A stretch of 32,937 nucleotides of DNA from an uncultured Oscillatoriales cyanobacterium (GTDB lineage: Bacteria; Cyanobacteriota; Cyanobacteriia; Cyanobacteriales; Microcoleaceae), in contig CAITND010000063.1 in assembly GCA_903893625.1 (NCBI GenBank), positions 1 through 32,937 on the forward strand. The letters run 5' to 3'. Position numbers and translations under genes: made by a program. Within the stretch, counting starts at the first letter, position 1, and each line of letters starts with the position of its first letter. Positions 16,344-24,304 of this stretch are shown one piece after another. Under the pieces are notes generated by a model. The model ran no database searches, was not told the origin of the DNA, and worked only from the letters and a program-made list of their open reading frames with translations.

Positions 16344-19300
16344 TAGTGCTACCTTTGACGAGAATTTGTTGAATTATAGTGGTTAATTGACTCAGTTTAA
16401 CAGGTTTAGTTAAATAGCCATTAGCCCCGGCTTCTAAGCATTTTTGTTGATCGGTTTTCATGGCCAAGGCAGTTAGGGCAATAATCGGAATCTTTGCCAG
16501 TCGGAGATCGCCGTCTTGACGCAGATATTTAATCGCTTCTAAGCCATCCATTCCCGGCATTGAAATATCCATCAAAATTAGGTCGGGACTCTGTGATTTA
16601 GCAATATCAATCGCCTCTTGACCATTTCTTGCTAACAGCATTTGATAGCCTTTTACCTTCAGATAACGAGAGATAGTAATAATATTAGCCTCATTATCTT
16701 CTGCCAACAGAATCACAGATGATGTTTTTAAGACTTGAGTTGTGTGATTTTGACCCTCATCTAAATTTAATAATTGGGGAGTAGAAGATTTAGCAATTTG
16801 GAACAGCAACTGTTGACAAGGTAAATGGAAGCTAAAACAACTACCGACACCAATTGTACTCTCAACTTCTAGCTGACCACCGTGCATTTCCACAATTCGT
16901 TTCACCAGCACAAGTCCTAAACCTGTACCCGCATATTGACGATTTAAAGCACTATCAATTTGCACAAAGGGTTTAAAAAGTTTAGCCTGATTTTCAGGAG
17001 TAATCCCAATCCCATTATCGCTCACGGCAAAACAAATAGAGGGACTGGGTAAAGCGGTTTCCATTGAGGATTCAACTTTAACCTTTAAAGATACTCTACC
17101 CCCTTGGGGAGTGAATTTAACGGCATTATTGAGCAGGTTAATTAAGACTTGGCGAAGGCGTCTTTCATCTCCAAACAAATCGGGAAGATCAGGGGGAATT
17201 TCCGTCTGAATCTGAAGGCGTTTTTGTATTGCCTGTTGTTTAATAAATACTAAACTTGATTCGCACAACTCTTTAATGGATGTTGGAGCGTATTCTAGTT
17301 CAATTTTTCCTGATTCAATTTTAGCGACATCAAGAATATCATTAATTAATGATAGCAGATGAGTGCCACTGCTGGCAATGGTTTCTACTGCCTGTTTTTG
17401 TTTATTGTTGATGGTGCCAAATATTTCTTCTGTTAAGGATTCGGACATCCCTAAAATAGCATTTAGGGGAGTACGCAATTCATGGCTCATATTAGCCAGA
17501 AATTCATCTTTAAGGCGGGTGGCACGGGCAAGTTGTTCATTAGATATTGCCAATTCTTGATTACTTTCAATCAGTTGTTGCTGGCTTAGTTTTCTTTCAT
17601 TGAGTTCTTGTTGCAACCGATCAAATAAACTGGTTTGTTGAATAGCGATCGCTAATTGGTTAGCAATTTGTTGCAGAAGTTGGGCTTCAGACTTTTGCCA
17701 TACTCGTTTTTCTTGGCAAGCATGAACCACTAAAATCCCCCAGAGTTTGCTAATATTTTTAGGATCAATCCAACGATGCTTGTCGTTGTTGATTACTTCT
17801 TGCAAAATAGGCGCGACAATTTTGGACTGGATTTGACCTTTGCTGTTGTATTCCATCAGGCAATCTGTCCAAATATCATTCATTACATCGGGGACAATCC
17901 GGGGCAGTCCTTGCCAATAATAATCAAGGATTTCTTGAGACCATACTTCATTTTTCCATTGGCAATTTTTGAGGGTGAGGAATTGATCAGATCCCAATTC
18001 TTCGACAATTTGACTTCTACCGTCAGCAAAAAGCTGAAACACAATGACACGATCACAATCCAGGATGTTTTTAACCTGCTCAGTCACTTTTGCCAAGATC
18101 AGATTAATATCCAGAGATTCTCGAACTTGTTGGTTAATGTTAGCTAATACTTGTTGTCGCTGGAGTTGCTGGACAACCAGCTTTTCAACTTCCTTTCTCA
18201 CCAGTAGTTCAGACTGGAGTTGCTGATATAAACTGGCTTGTTGAATAGCGATCGCTAATTGGTTAGCAATTTGCTCGATATACTCAATCTCCCACTGATG
18301 CCAGTGACGAATTGTTGCACATTGATTAATGCAAAGTAAGCCCCACAAATCATTACCACAGAGCAAAGGTATAACTAGATTGGCACGAATTTGAAATTGA
18401 GCCAAGACTTCAATGTGACAGGGTGACATCCCACTATTATAAATATCACCCACAGCCTGATATTTTCCATTGGCATAAAGGTGGGAATACTTTTCGCCAA
18501 AGCAGTGATCATGGATGGGAATCGCCATCACGGAGGGAAATGCTGCTACAACTGATTCGGCGACAATTTCGCCATCATCAAAGTTAGATTCGGGATAAAA
18601 CTTAAAAATACTGACTCGATCTGCCTCAATCAGTGAGCGGATTTCCTGACAAGCGGTTTGGAAAATGATTTCAATGTCTAGAGATTGACGAATTCGTTGG
18701 GTAATTTCTCGTAGCAGTTTTTCTCGTTGTACTTGTTGATTTAGGAGTTGTTCAGCTGCTTTGCGCTTGCTAATATCCGATAAAATTCCCTGAGTGCCCA
18801 CGATTTTCCCTTGTTTATTTTTAATCGCTGTAGAATTGACTTTTACCCACAGATAATGACCATCTCGGTGCAGATGTCGGAACTCAAGATTGTTGGTTTT
18901 TTTATCGCTTAGGATGTTTGGGGGATAATCTTTATCCGCCATTTCCCGATCATCAGGATGTATGAGATCCATAAACGATTTACCAATCCATTCACTAGCT
19001 TTCCAGCCAAAAAGTGTCTCAAATTGGGGTGAAAGATAGATAAATTTACCATCAAGACCAAAAGACCAAATTAAATCGCTTGATCCTTCGACTAACCCTC
19101 GAAATAGAGCTTCACTCTTGGCTAATTCAGTCTCAATTTCCGGGCGATCGCTAAGATCATGGCAAACACAAATCCATAGCCCTTCATCGGTGATGGTGAG
19201 AGATAATTCTTGATCAAAGCTTGAGCCATCTTGACGATGGGCAATCACTTCTCCTTGCCAAAAGCGATCGGATCTTAATCGGGGAAAGATCTCTTGCTCA

Positions 19301-19533
19301 AATCTTTCTATCTGTTGTTGAGAATAGAAAAGCCTCCAAGATTTACCAATTAGGTCTTCAGGTTTTTCATAACCAAATAGTTTGAGAAGAGACGGGTTTA
19401 CATAGATATAGTTATCTGCTTCGATAATAGCAATACCATCAATCGCAGCATCAAACAATTGTAGTTGTTGTTCAAGAGTTTCTTCTGCTAATTTTAGGGC
19501 AGCAACACAAAAGCGAACAGCTAGATAATTCAT
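16330..19533 (-). CDS. Soluble hybrid histidine kinase: PAS-PAS-GAF-GAF-HisKA-HATPase-REC
   Basis: A 1067-residue hybrid kinase from the ATG at 19533, which has GAGGG about 13 nt upstream; a GTG at 19584 would add 17 residues. Two PAS domains (about 25-125 and 140-255; second with IHPDDRE and a PAC end DISKRKAAE) precede two GAFs (about 285-440 and 470-640). GAF1 carries both DHCF (C344) and C372-His in PCHIEVLAQFQ, the two-cysteine pattern of DXCF cyanobacteriochromes, so bilin binding and light sensing are possible. HisKA H684, the HATPase domain (about 785-905) and a receiver with D989 in LILMDISMPGMDG and K1043 complete the phosphorelay. No membrane segments. It overlaps the next gene by 14 bp. 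Confidence 0.92.
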   Translation of the reverse strand: MNYLAVRFCVAALKLAEETLEQQLQLFDAAIDGIAIIEADNYIYVNPSLLKLFGYEKPEDLIGKSWRLFYSQQQIERFEQEIFPRLRSDRFWQGEVIAHRQDGSSFDQELSLTITDEGLWICVCHDLSDRPEIETELAKSEALFRGLVEGSSDLIWSFGLDGKFIYLSPQFETLFGWKASEWIGKSFMDLIHPDDREMADKDYPPNILSDKKTNNLEFRHLHRDGHYLWVKVNSTAIKNKQGKIVGTQGILSDISKRKAAEQLLNQQVQREKLLREITQRIRQSLDIEIIFQTACQEIRSLIEADRVSIFKFYPESNFDDGEIVAESVVAAFPSVMAIPIHDHCFGEKYSHLYANGKYQAVGDIYNSGMSPCHIEVLAQFQIRANLVIPLLCGNDLWGLLCINQCATIRHWHQWEIEYIEQIANQLAIAIQQASLYQQLQSELLVRKEVEKLVVQQLQRQQVLANINQQVRESLDINLILAKVTEQVKNILDCDRVIVFQLFADGRSQIVEELGSDQFLTLKNCQWKNEVWSQEILDYYWQGLPRIVPDVMNDIWTDCLMEYNSKGQIQSKIVAPILQEVINNDKHRWIDPKNISKLWGILVVHACQEKRVWQKSEAQLLQQIANQLAIAIQQTSLFDRLQQELNERKLSQQQLIESNQELAISNEQLARATRLKDEFLANMSHELRTPLNAILGMSESLTEEIFGTINNKQKQAVETIASSGTHLLSLINDILDVAKIESGKIELEYAPTSIKELCESSLVFIKQQAIQKRLQIQTEIPPDLPDLFGDERRLRQVLINLLNNAVKFTPQGGRVSLKVKVESSMETALPSPSICFAVSDNGIGITPENQAKLFKPFVQIDSALNRQYAGTGLGLVLVKRIVEMHGGQLEVESTIGVGSCFSFHLPCQQLLFQIAKSSTPQLLNLDEGQNHTTQVLKTSSVILLAEDNEANIITISRYLKVKGYQMLLARNGQEAIDIAKSQSPDLILMDISMPGMDGLEAIKYLRQDGDLRLAKIPIIALTALAMKTDQQKCLEAGANGYLTKPVKLSQLTTIIQQILVKGSTNEFI

Positions 19534-19661
19534 TGATTTGGTTATTCCCTCTGGTCGAAGTTTTAAAAAGTGTATGCACCCCACTCATTGGTGCGACACA
19601 TCCCTAACTTTCTTGTCTGGTGCAACAATTATGGGATTATGAACAATGGCAGATGTTATTG

Positions 19662-19694
19662 AATCTAAATATGAGTGTAGAATTCATTTAGATT
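19662..19694. repeat. 9-bp dyad between two signalling genes
   Basis: AATCTAAAT and ATTTAGATT are perfect inverted arms around a 15-nt spacer, downstream of the response-regulator/kinase stop and upstream of the hybrid kinase start. No T-run follows, so an operator or mRNA hairpin is as likely as a terminator. Confidence 0.4.
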
Positions 19695-19708
19695 TGCTAT
19701 AGTGTAGG

Positions 19709-20791
19709 TTAGGTGATGTTATTGAGCAAGGTAATTTCAAAAATTGCTCCTTGAGGTTGATTATTATCAACGCTAATTGTGCCGCCATGAGCTTCAACAA
19801 TCATTTTACAAAACGCTAATCCTAATCCGATTTGAGAGATCCCCTGCATCAGAGTCCCTATTTCATATTTATCGAAAATACGTTGTTTTAAATGTTCGGG
19901 TACACCTTTTCCCCCATCAGCAATCTTAATTTTTACTCCGCCGATGGGGAGATATTCGGCACTGACTATAATCTTACTTTCTTGTGGAGAGAACTTAATG
20001 GCATTAGATAGTAAATTATCTAAAACTCGCTGAAACATCGCTTTATCTATATTGATATTACTATCAACATCCGGTAACTGGGCGATGATAGCAATATTTT
20101 TTTTAGATGCGTTCAATTCAAAATTTTCAACTAATGCCCCAAGCAGATATCCTAGATCAACTTGGGTTATATTGAGCGCAATTTTACCCGATTCTATCCT
20201 CGCCATCAGCAACAAATCATCAATTAAGTCTGCTAACTTTTCTCCTGATGATCTGATCTGAACTATTTTATTTTTTTTTGCCTCTTGTGATAGCTTGGGA
20301 TTCATCAACAGATCTAATCCGAATAAGATACCGCTTAGGGGATTTCTGAGATCATGAACTAACATATTGACCATATCTTCTCGCGATTTAAGTAATATTT
20401 GCAGATTGTCGTATTGTTGCTTAATCCGTAGCATTGAATGAACTCTAGCACGAAGTTCCAGACTATTAACGGGTTTACTCAGAAAATCATCAGCACCTGT
20501 ATTCAGACATCGAGCTAGGTCTTCTTTTGCCGTTAATGCTGTCACCATAATAATCGGAATTGACTGCCATTGAGGATTAGCTTTAATCCGAGAACAAACT
20601 TCAATCCCATCCATTTCTGGCATCATTACATCTAATAAAATTAGATCGAGTGGTATGATTTCTAGGGATTCCAGAGCTTCTTGTCCACTGGAAGCATAGT
20701 GTAAATCATAATCCTGACTGATTAAAAAGGATTCAATCACATCAAAATTACGAGGCTCATCATCAACAACTAATATAGCAGGCTGATTCAT
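19709..20791 (-). CDS. Response regulator-histidine kinase (REC-HisKA-HATPase)
   Basis: A 360-residue protein in inverted hybrid order: receiver first, kinase second. The receiver (1-120) has the acidic pair in VVDDEP, phospho-acceptor D54 in LILLDVMMPEMDG and K106 in FLSKPV. HisKA follows with H146 in LVHDLRNPLSG, then the HATPase with LLSNAIKFSP, DGGKGVP and the degenerate G2 box IGLGLAF. No sensor or membrane segment is present, so it presumably takes phosphate from another kinase and then signals onward, as in other cyanobacterial REC-HK proteins. It starts 6 bp after coaBC, implying one transcript with it, and it lies just upstream of the hybrid kinase cluster. Confidence 0.92.
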   Translation of the reverse strand: MNQPAILVVDDEPRNFDVIESFLISQDYDLHYASSGQEALESLEIIPLDLILLDVMMPEMDGIEVCSRIKANPQWQSIPIIMVTALTAKEDLARCLNTGADDFLSKPVNSLELRARVHSMLRIKQQYDNLQILLKSREDMVNMLVHDLRNPLSGILFGLDLLMNPKLSQEAKKNKIVQIRSSGEKLADLIDDLLLMARIESGKIALNITQVDLGYLLGALVENFELNASKKNIAIIAQLPDVDSNINIDKAMFQRVLDNLLSNAIKFSPQESKIIVSAEYLPIGGVKIKIADGGKGVPEHLKQRIFDKYEIGTLMQGISQIGLGLAFCKMIVEAHGGTISVDNNQPQGAIFEITLLNNIT

Positions 20792-20797
20792 TTGTGA

Positions 20798-22066
20798 TTA
20801 CTTTATAAGAAAATCAAATAGCTGATGGGCTAATTGTAACTTACTACAGGCAGCAATTTCTAATTTATCTCCCTGACGACTTAAAAATATAGCTTGATTG
20901 GTTTCAGTTCCAAATCCAGCCTCCGGTAAATCGATAGGATTTGCTACAATTGCATCTAAATTTTTTTGCTCTAATTTATCTTGAGCAGGCTTTAAAATTT
21001 CCCCCGTTTGTGCCGCAAACCCGACTAATTGTTGGTGGGGTTGTTTTATTTTCCCCAAGTGTGCTACTATATCAACAATAGGCTTTAATGGCAGTTCTGT
21101 GGGTAAAAAAGCCTTGGGCAATTTATCCTGACTGTAGAACGCAGGTTTAACATCTCCCACCGCCGCCGCCATCACCGTTATATCGGCTTGGGGAAATCGT
21201 GCACTCATTTCCTGATACATTTCCTCGCCACTGGTGACAGAGACTAACTCCACTTCTGGCAAAGCCGTCAGTAATTCCGTACTCATGGGGCCATGAACTA
21301 ACGTTACCGACGCACCCCGATGAATTGCCGCTTGCGCTAACGCTAACCCCATTTTACCCGTTGACGGATTCCCAATAAACCGTACCGGATCAAGATGTTC
21401 TCTAGTGCCACCTGCACTAATTAATATCTGTTTTCCGATTAAATCCCGTTTACCTTGGGTGTGCAATAACGAATCGAGATGAGCTAAAATTTGTTTAAGT
21501 TCAGCCATCCGTCCGGCTCCTTCAACAGAAGAAGTGCCTGTTTTTGTCGCGGGGAGATCACAGGCAAGAATTCCCGAAGTCGGGGTAATTCCTTGAAACC
21601 GAGGATCAAGTAATAGAGTTTGCCAATTGCGTTGTACCGAAACCTGTTTCCACATTTCTCGATTCATTGCTGGAGCGAGTAACACCGGACAACTAGAGGC
21701 TAAAACCGTATTTGTGAGTAAATTATCGGCTAATCCTGTGGCTAATTTCGCTAAAGTATTTGCGGTCAGAGGGGCAATTAAAAAAACATCAGCCCATTCC
21801 CCTAACTGAATATGTAAAGGGCGTCCGTGAGTCGATTGCCAAAATTCTTGATCTGTGTAGGCTGAATGACGAGAAAGGGTTGCAAAAGTTAAGGGAGTAA
21901 TAAAATGTTGGGCTGAGTCGGTCAAAATCACCCGAACATCAGCCCCAGCTTTGGCTAAGGTTGAAACAATTTCACAGACTTTATAGGCTGCAATGCCTCC
22001 ACTAATTCCAATTAGAATCCGCTTCTCAAAGGTGGGAGGTGAAATTATTTTCATCGGTTCATCCAA
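20798..22066 (-). CDS. coaBC: Bifunctional phosphopantothenoylcysteine decarboxylase / phosphopantothenate-cysteine ligase
   Basis: Makes 4'-phosphopantetheine from phosphopantothenate and cysteine (CTP-dependent ligation, then FMN-dependent decarboxylation) in coenzyme A synthesis. The N-terminal CoaC half has [10 protein letters not shown] (20-29), active-site H85 in [17 protein letters not shown] and the substrate clamp PAMNREMW (132-139). The decarboxylase Cys is C169 in GILACD. The CoaB half starts near 212 with [14 protein letters not shown] and NPSTGKMG. Between C169 and GAGRM there are about 12 extra residues ([12 protein letters not shown]) compared with the usual ACxxxGxGRM, encoded between short inverted repeats. 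It is followed 6 bp later by a response regulator-kinase and preceded by a DUF2555-like gene. Confidence 0.95.
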   Translation of the reverse strand: MDEPMKIISPPTFEKRILIGISGGIAAYKVCEIVSTLAKAGADVRVILTDSAQHFITPLTFATLSRHSAYTDQEFWQSTHGRPLHIQLGEWADVFLIAPLTANTLAKLATGLADNLLTNTVLASSCPVLLAPAMNREMWKQVSVQRNWQTLLLDPRFQGITPTSGILACDLPATKTGTSSVEGAGRMAELKQILAHLDSLLHTQGKRDLIGKQILISAGGTREHLDPVRFIGNPSTGKMGLALAQAAIHRGASVTLVHGPMSTELLTALPEVELVSVTSGEEMYQEMSARFPQADITVMAAAVGDVKPAFYSQDKLPKAFLPTELPLKPIVDIVAHLGKIKQPHQQLVGFAAQTGEILKPAQDKLEQKNLDAIVANPIDLPEAGFGTETNQAIFLSRQGDKLEIAACSKLQLAHQLFDFLIK

Positions 22067-22092
22067 TTGAAACCTACAGACTAATTCAATGG

Positions 22093-22305
22093 TTAAGCTT
22101 CATCATAGGCTTCAAGATCGAGCAAGTAAACATAGGGTTCCACTAGCTCAGGACGTTGAAACGCGATCGCTCGTAACAAATGCCAATCATTGAGTCCTTC
22201 AAAGGGATTGTTATAATCATCTTGTTCCAGACGTGCAGCCAGTTTTGCAACATCATCAGCCGTTAGAGATGAAATATGCGGTGAGGATAGAGTCAAGGTT
22301 TCCAT
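22093..22305 (-). CDS. DUF2555-like small cyanobacterial protein
   Basis: A 70-residue soluble, acidic protein. The core, [18 protein letters not shown] then [17 protein letters not shown], resembles my memory of the cyanobacteria-specific DUF2555 family, which has no established function. The start ATG at 22305 has a strong GGGAGGTG about 8 nt upstream. It sits 26 bp before coaBC on the same strand and probably shares a transcript with it. The family name is from memory and not checked. Confidence 0.7.
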   Translation of the reverse strand: METLTLSSPHISSLTADDVAKLAARLEQDDYNNPFEGLNDWHLLRAIAFQRPELVEPYVYLLDLEAYDEA

Positions 22306-22385
22306 GAGTTACACCTCCCGTGAATTGCATTTGCTTTGAGCATGATCAGCAGGGTTTTAATTAATGAATTCCCTCCATTTCTATA

Positions 22386-23033
22386 CTAAGGGCATTCGGT
22401 TAATTTCGGTATCGTATCCATCACAAAACTTCTGATTAATCCTAAAACCTCTGGCCGAATTTCGTGACCCATATTAAATTCTTGATACTGAACATCGGCC
22501 CCTAAATGTTGAAAGACATCCCTGGCTTGCTGGGCTGCTTCTACAGGAACAACGGGATCTTGTCTTCCATGCACCATTAACACCGGAGGTAAAGGATGAT
22601 CCTGATCCAAAGGTTCAGGGGAAAAATGTAAATAACCACTTAACACAATTAAACCCGCTAACGGGTAATAACGCCCCACATCGAGTGCCATCGCCCCCCC
22701 TTGGGAAAATCCGCCTAAAATTGTTCGGGATAGGGGAACACCTGTACTCGCTTCTAAGGATTCTAGCCATTCCTTGACCTGCTGCTGAGTTTCCGTTAAT
22801 CCTTCATATTCAGGGGTTTCTAAGGCATACCACGCTCGTCCCACAGGGGCTTGAGGATGGGGAAAGGGGGCTTGTGGAAAAACAAATTGATATTCAGGTA
22901 AACGCAGCATTGGAGCCAGGGAGGTCAGATCCTCGGCATTAGCGCCCCAACCGTGCATCATCACGATTAACCCTTGAGGAGGTTTTCTGGTCTCCGGTGG
23001 AATGGAGATAAACTTTAAAGCCATGATTGCCAT
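22386..23033 (-). CDS. Phospholipase/carboxylesterase-type alpha/beta hydrolase
   Basis: A 215-residue cytosolic serine esterase of the acyl-protein thioesterase/carboxylesterase group (YpfH-like). An oxyanion segment MMHGWGANAED lies near residues 25-35. The catalytic triad is S110 in the nucleophile elbow GGFSQGG, D159 in HGRQDPVVP and H190 in NMGHEI. Length matches the family. ATG at 23033 and 23024 are both possible starts; neither has a strong ribosome binding site. It is monocistronic by position: minus strand, with the Uma2 gene divergent 87 bp away. Natural substrate unknown; small acyl esters are usual for relatives. Confidence 0.88.
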   Translation of the reverse strand: MAIMALKFISIPPETRKPPQGLIVMMHGWGANAEDLTSLAPMLRLPEYQFVFPQAPFPHPQAPVGRAWYALETPEYEGLTETQQQVKEWLESLEASTGVPLSRTILGGFSQGGAMALDVGRYYPLAGLIVLSGYLHFSPEPLDQDHPLPPVLMVHGRQDPVVPVEAAQQARDVFQHLGADVQYQEFNMGHEIRPEVLGLIRSFVMDTIPKLTECP

Positions 23034-23120
23034 TGATTTTTAACATTCATGGTTTATTTTAATCCCCATTAAGTAGGTGGGCGGTAAAATTTATGAGTCT
23101 GTATAACCAACATAATTTCG

Positions 23121-23690
23121 ATGATTGCTAACGTTGCTCATCACTATAGTTTGGACGAATATCGCGCCCTTGAAGAAAAAGCAGAAGGACGTAGTGAATA
23201 TCGTGATGGAGAAATCGTACCCATGCCAGGAGGATCGCTCAACCACAGTCGTATTGGTCGCAATATTTTGACCTATTTGTCTGTTGTGCTTCGAGATACG
23301 CAATTTGAACCAATTAATAGCGACTTGAGGTTGTGGATTCCTGAGTATAAACGCGGCTTATATCCAGATATAATGCTCTTTGATAGTGAACCGCAACTCA
23401 ACGGCAATCGCCATGATGAAGTTTTGAATCCCCTCCTAATTGTTGAAGTGCTTTCGCCGACAACTGCAAGTTATGACCGCGAAAGTAAGTTTCGGATGTA
23501 TCGAACAATTCCCAGCTTTTGTGAATATTTGTTAATTGAGCAGGATGAACCCTTTATCGAACGCTATAGCAGGCAACCTCAAGGGTGGTTACTGAGTGAT
23601 TTTAAGGGTTTGGAGCCATCAGTTGCCTTGGGTTCTGTTGGTATAGAATTACCGATGGCGGAAATTTACCGTAATGTTATTTTTAAATAG
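23121..23690 (+). CDS. Uma2-family (DUF820) PD-(D/E)xK nuclease-fold protein
   Basis: A 189-residue member of the Uma2 family, greatly expanded in cyanobacteria and built on a restriction-endonuclease fold; cellular role largely unknown, with links to mobile DNA suggested for the family. Characteristic pieces: EYRDGEIVPMPGG (26-38), NHSRIGRNI, the putative catalytic D83 in YPDIMLF, E109 in IVEVLSPTTASYDR and K123. The frame is complete. It is an isolated plus-strand gene between the esterase and the caspase operon. Catalytic residues are intact, so a functional nuclease is plausible though unproven. Confidence 0.88.
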   Translation: MIANVAHHYSLDEYRALEEKAEGRSEYRDGEIVPMPGGSLNHSRIGRNILTYLSVVLRDTQFEPINSDLRLWIPEYKRGLYPDIMLFDSEPQLNGNRHDEVLNPLLIVEVLSPTTASYDRESKFRMYRTIPSFCEYLLIEQDEPFIERYSRQPQGWLLSDFKGLEPSVALGSVGIELPMAEIYRNVIFK

Positions 23691-23917
23691 GCGATCGCTC
23701 GACCCTCCCCCGAATAGAATTCAACAGATGCTCCCCCTAACCCTAGAACAGATTTATTGCTGAGATTGTAAAAAATTGATACAAGGTGGCAAGCGTTTGT
23801 CTGACAGTTGCTAGTGTAGAGAAAAATTGGCTAAGGTTATGGAAAAACCAACCAAGCTGTCAGAATCCCCCCTAGTCTGTTAGAAATGAGCGTTCAATAT
23901 TTGGGAAGTCAAAAGCA

Positions 23918-24304
23918 ATGATACAAGAAACACCAAAGCATATTTGGGTGGTGACTGGAGAGTCAACCCTTTCAGTTGAGCAGGGAGCCAGAAGCGCTAC
24001 TGATATGGGAGGAATGCTGGGCAGGGGTGCTCAACCTATCGAAGTACAGGTTGAGGTTGTGGAAACAGCAAAACCCGTTGAGGTCGAGAAGCTAAAACAG
24101 GAGATGAAGGGCTTTCTCCAAGCTATGCGAGAAATTCTGGATGAAGCAGATTCTCCCACAGCTAAAATGCAGCTTGATGAAGTTGAGCTATCCGTTGAAA
24201 TTAACGGAGAAGGGCAAGTCAAACTGTTTGGAGTCGGTGGAAAAGCTGGCGGTAAAGGTGCGATGACTCTCAAGTTTAAACGCAAACAGAAAGACAATGG
24301 CTAA
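23918..24304 (+). CDS. CU044_2847-family protein (trypsin-co-occurring domain 1, trypco1)
   Basis: A 128-residue soluble protein whose C-terminal part (LDEVELSVEINGEGQVKLFG then KAGGKGAMTLKFKRK) fits the trypco1/CU044_2847 family. Those small proteins are encoded beside trypsin- or caspase-like proteases and NTPases in bacterial conflict systems, where they are thought to be adaptors or regulators. An amphipathic helix around residues 56-76 (EKLKQEMKGFLQAMREILDE) may form a coiled coil. Its stop overlaps the caspase gene start by 8 bp (ATGGCTAA arrangement), a clear sign of translational coupling. The function in this operon is inference; the family match is from pattern memory. Confidence 0.75.
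   Translation: MIQETPKHIWVVTGESTLSVEQGARSATDMGGMLGRGAQPIEVQVEVVETAKPVEVEKLKQEMKGFLQAMREILDEADSPTAKMQLDEVELSVEINGEGQVKLFGVGGKAGGKGAMTLKFKRKQKDNG

Noticed and set aside
17776-18147. 123-codon plus-strand ORF opposite the hybrid kinase
   Set aside because: It lies wholly inside a conserved GAF region on the other strand and has no ribosome binding site.
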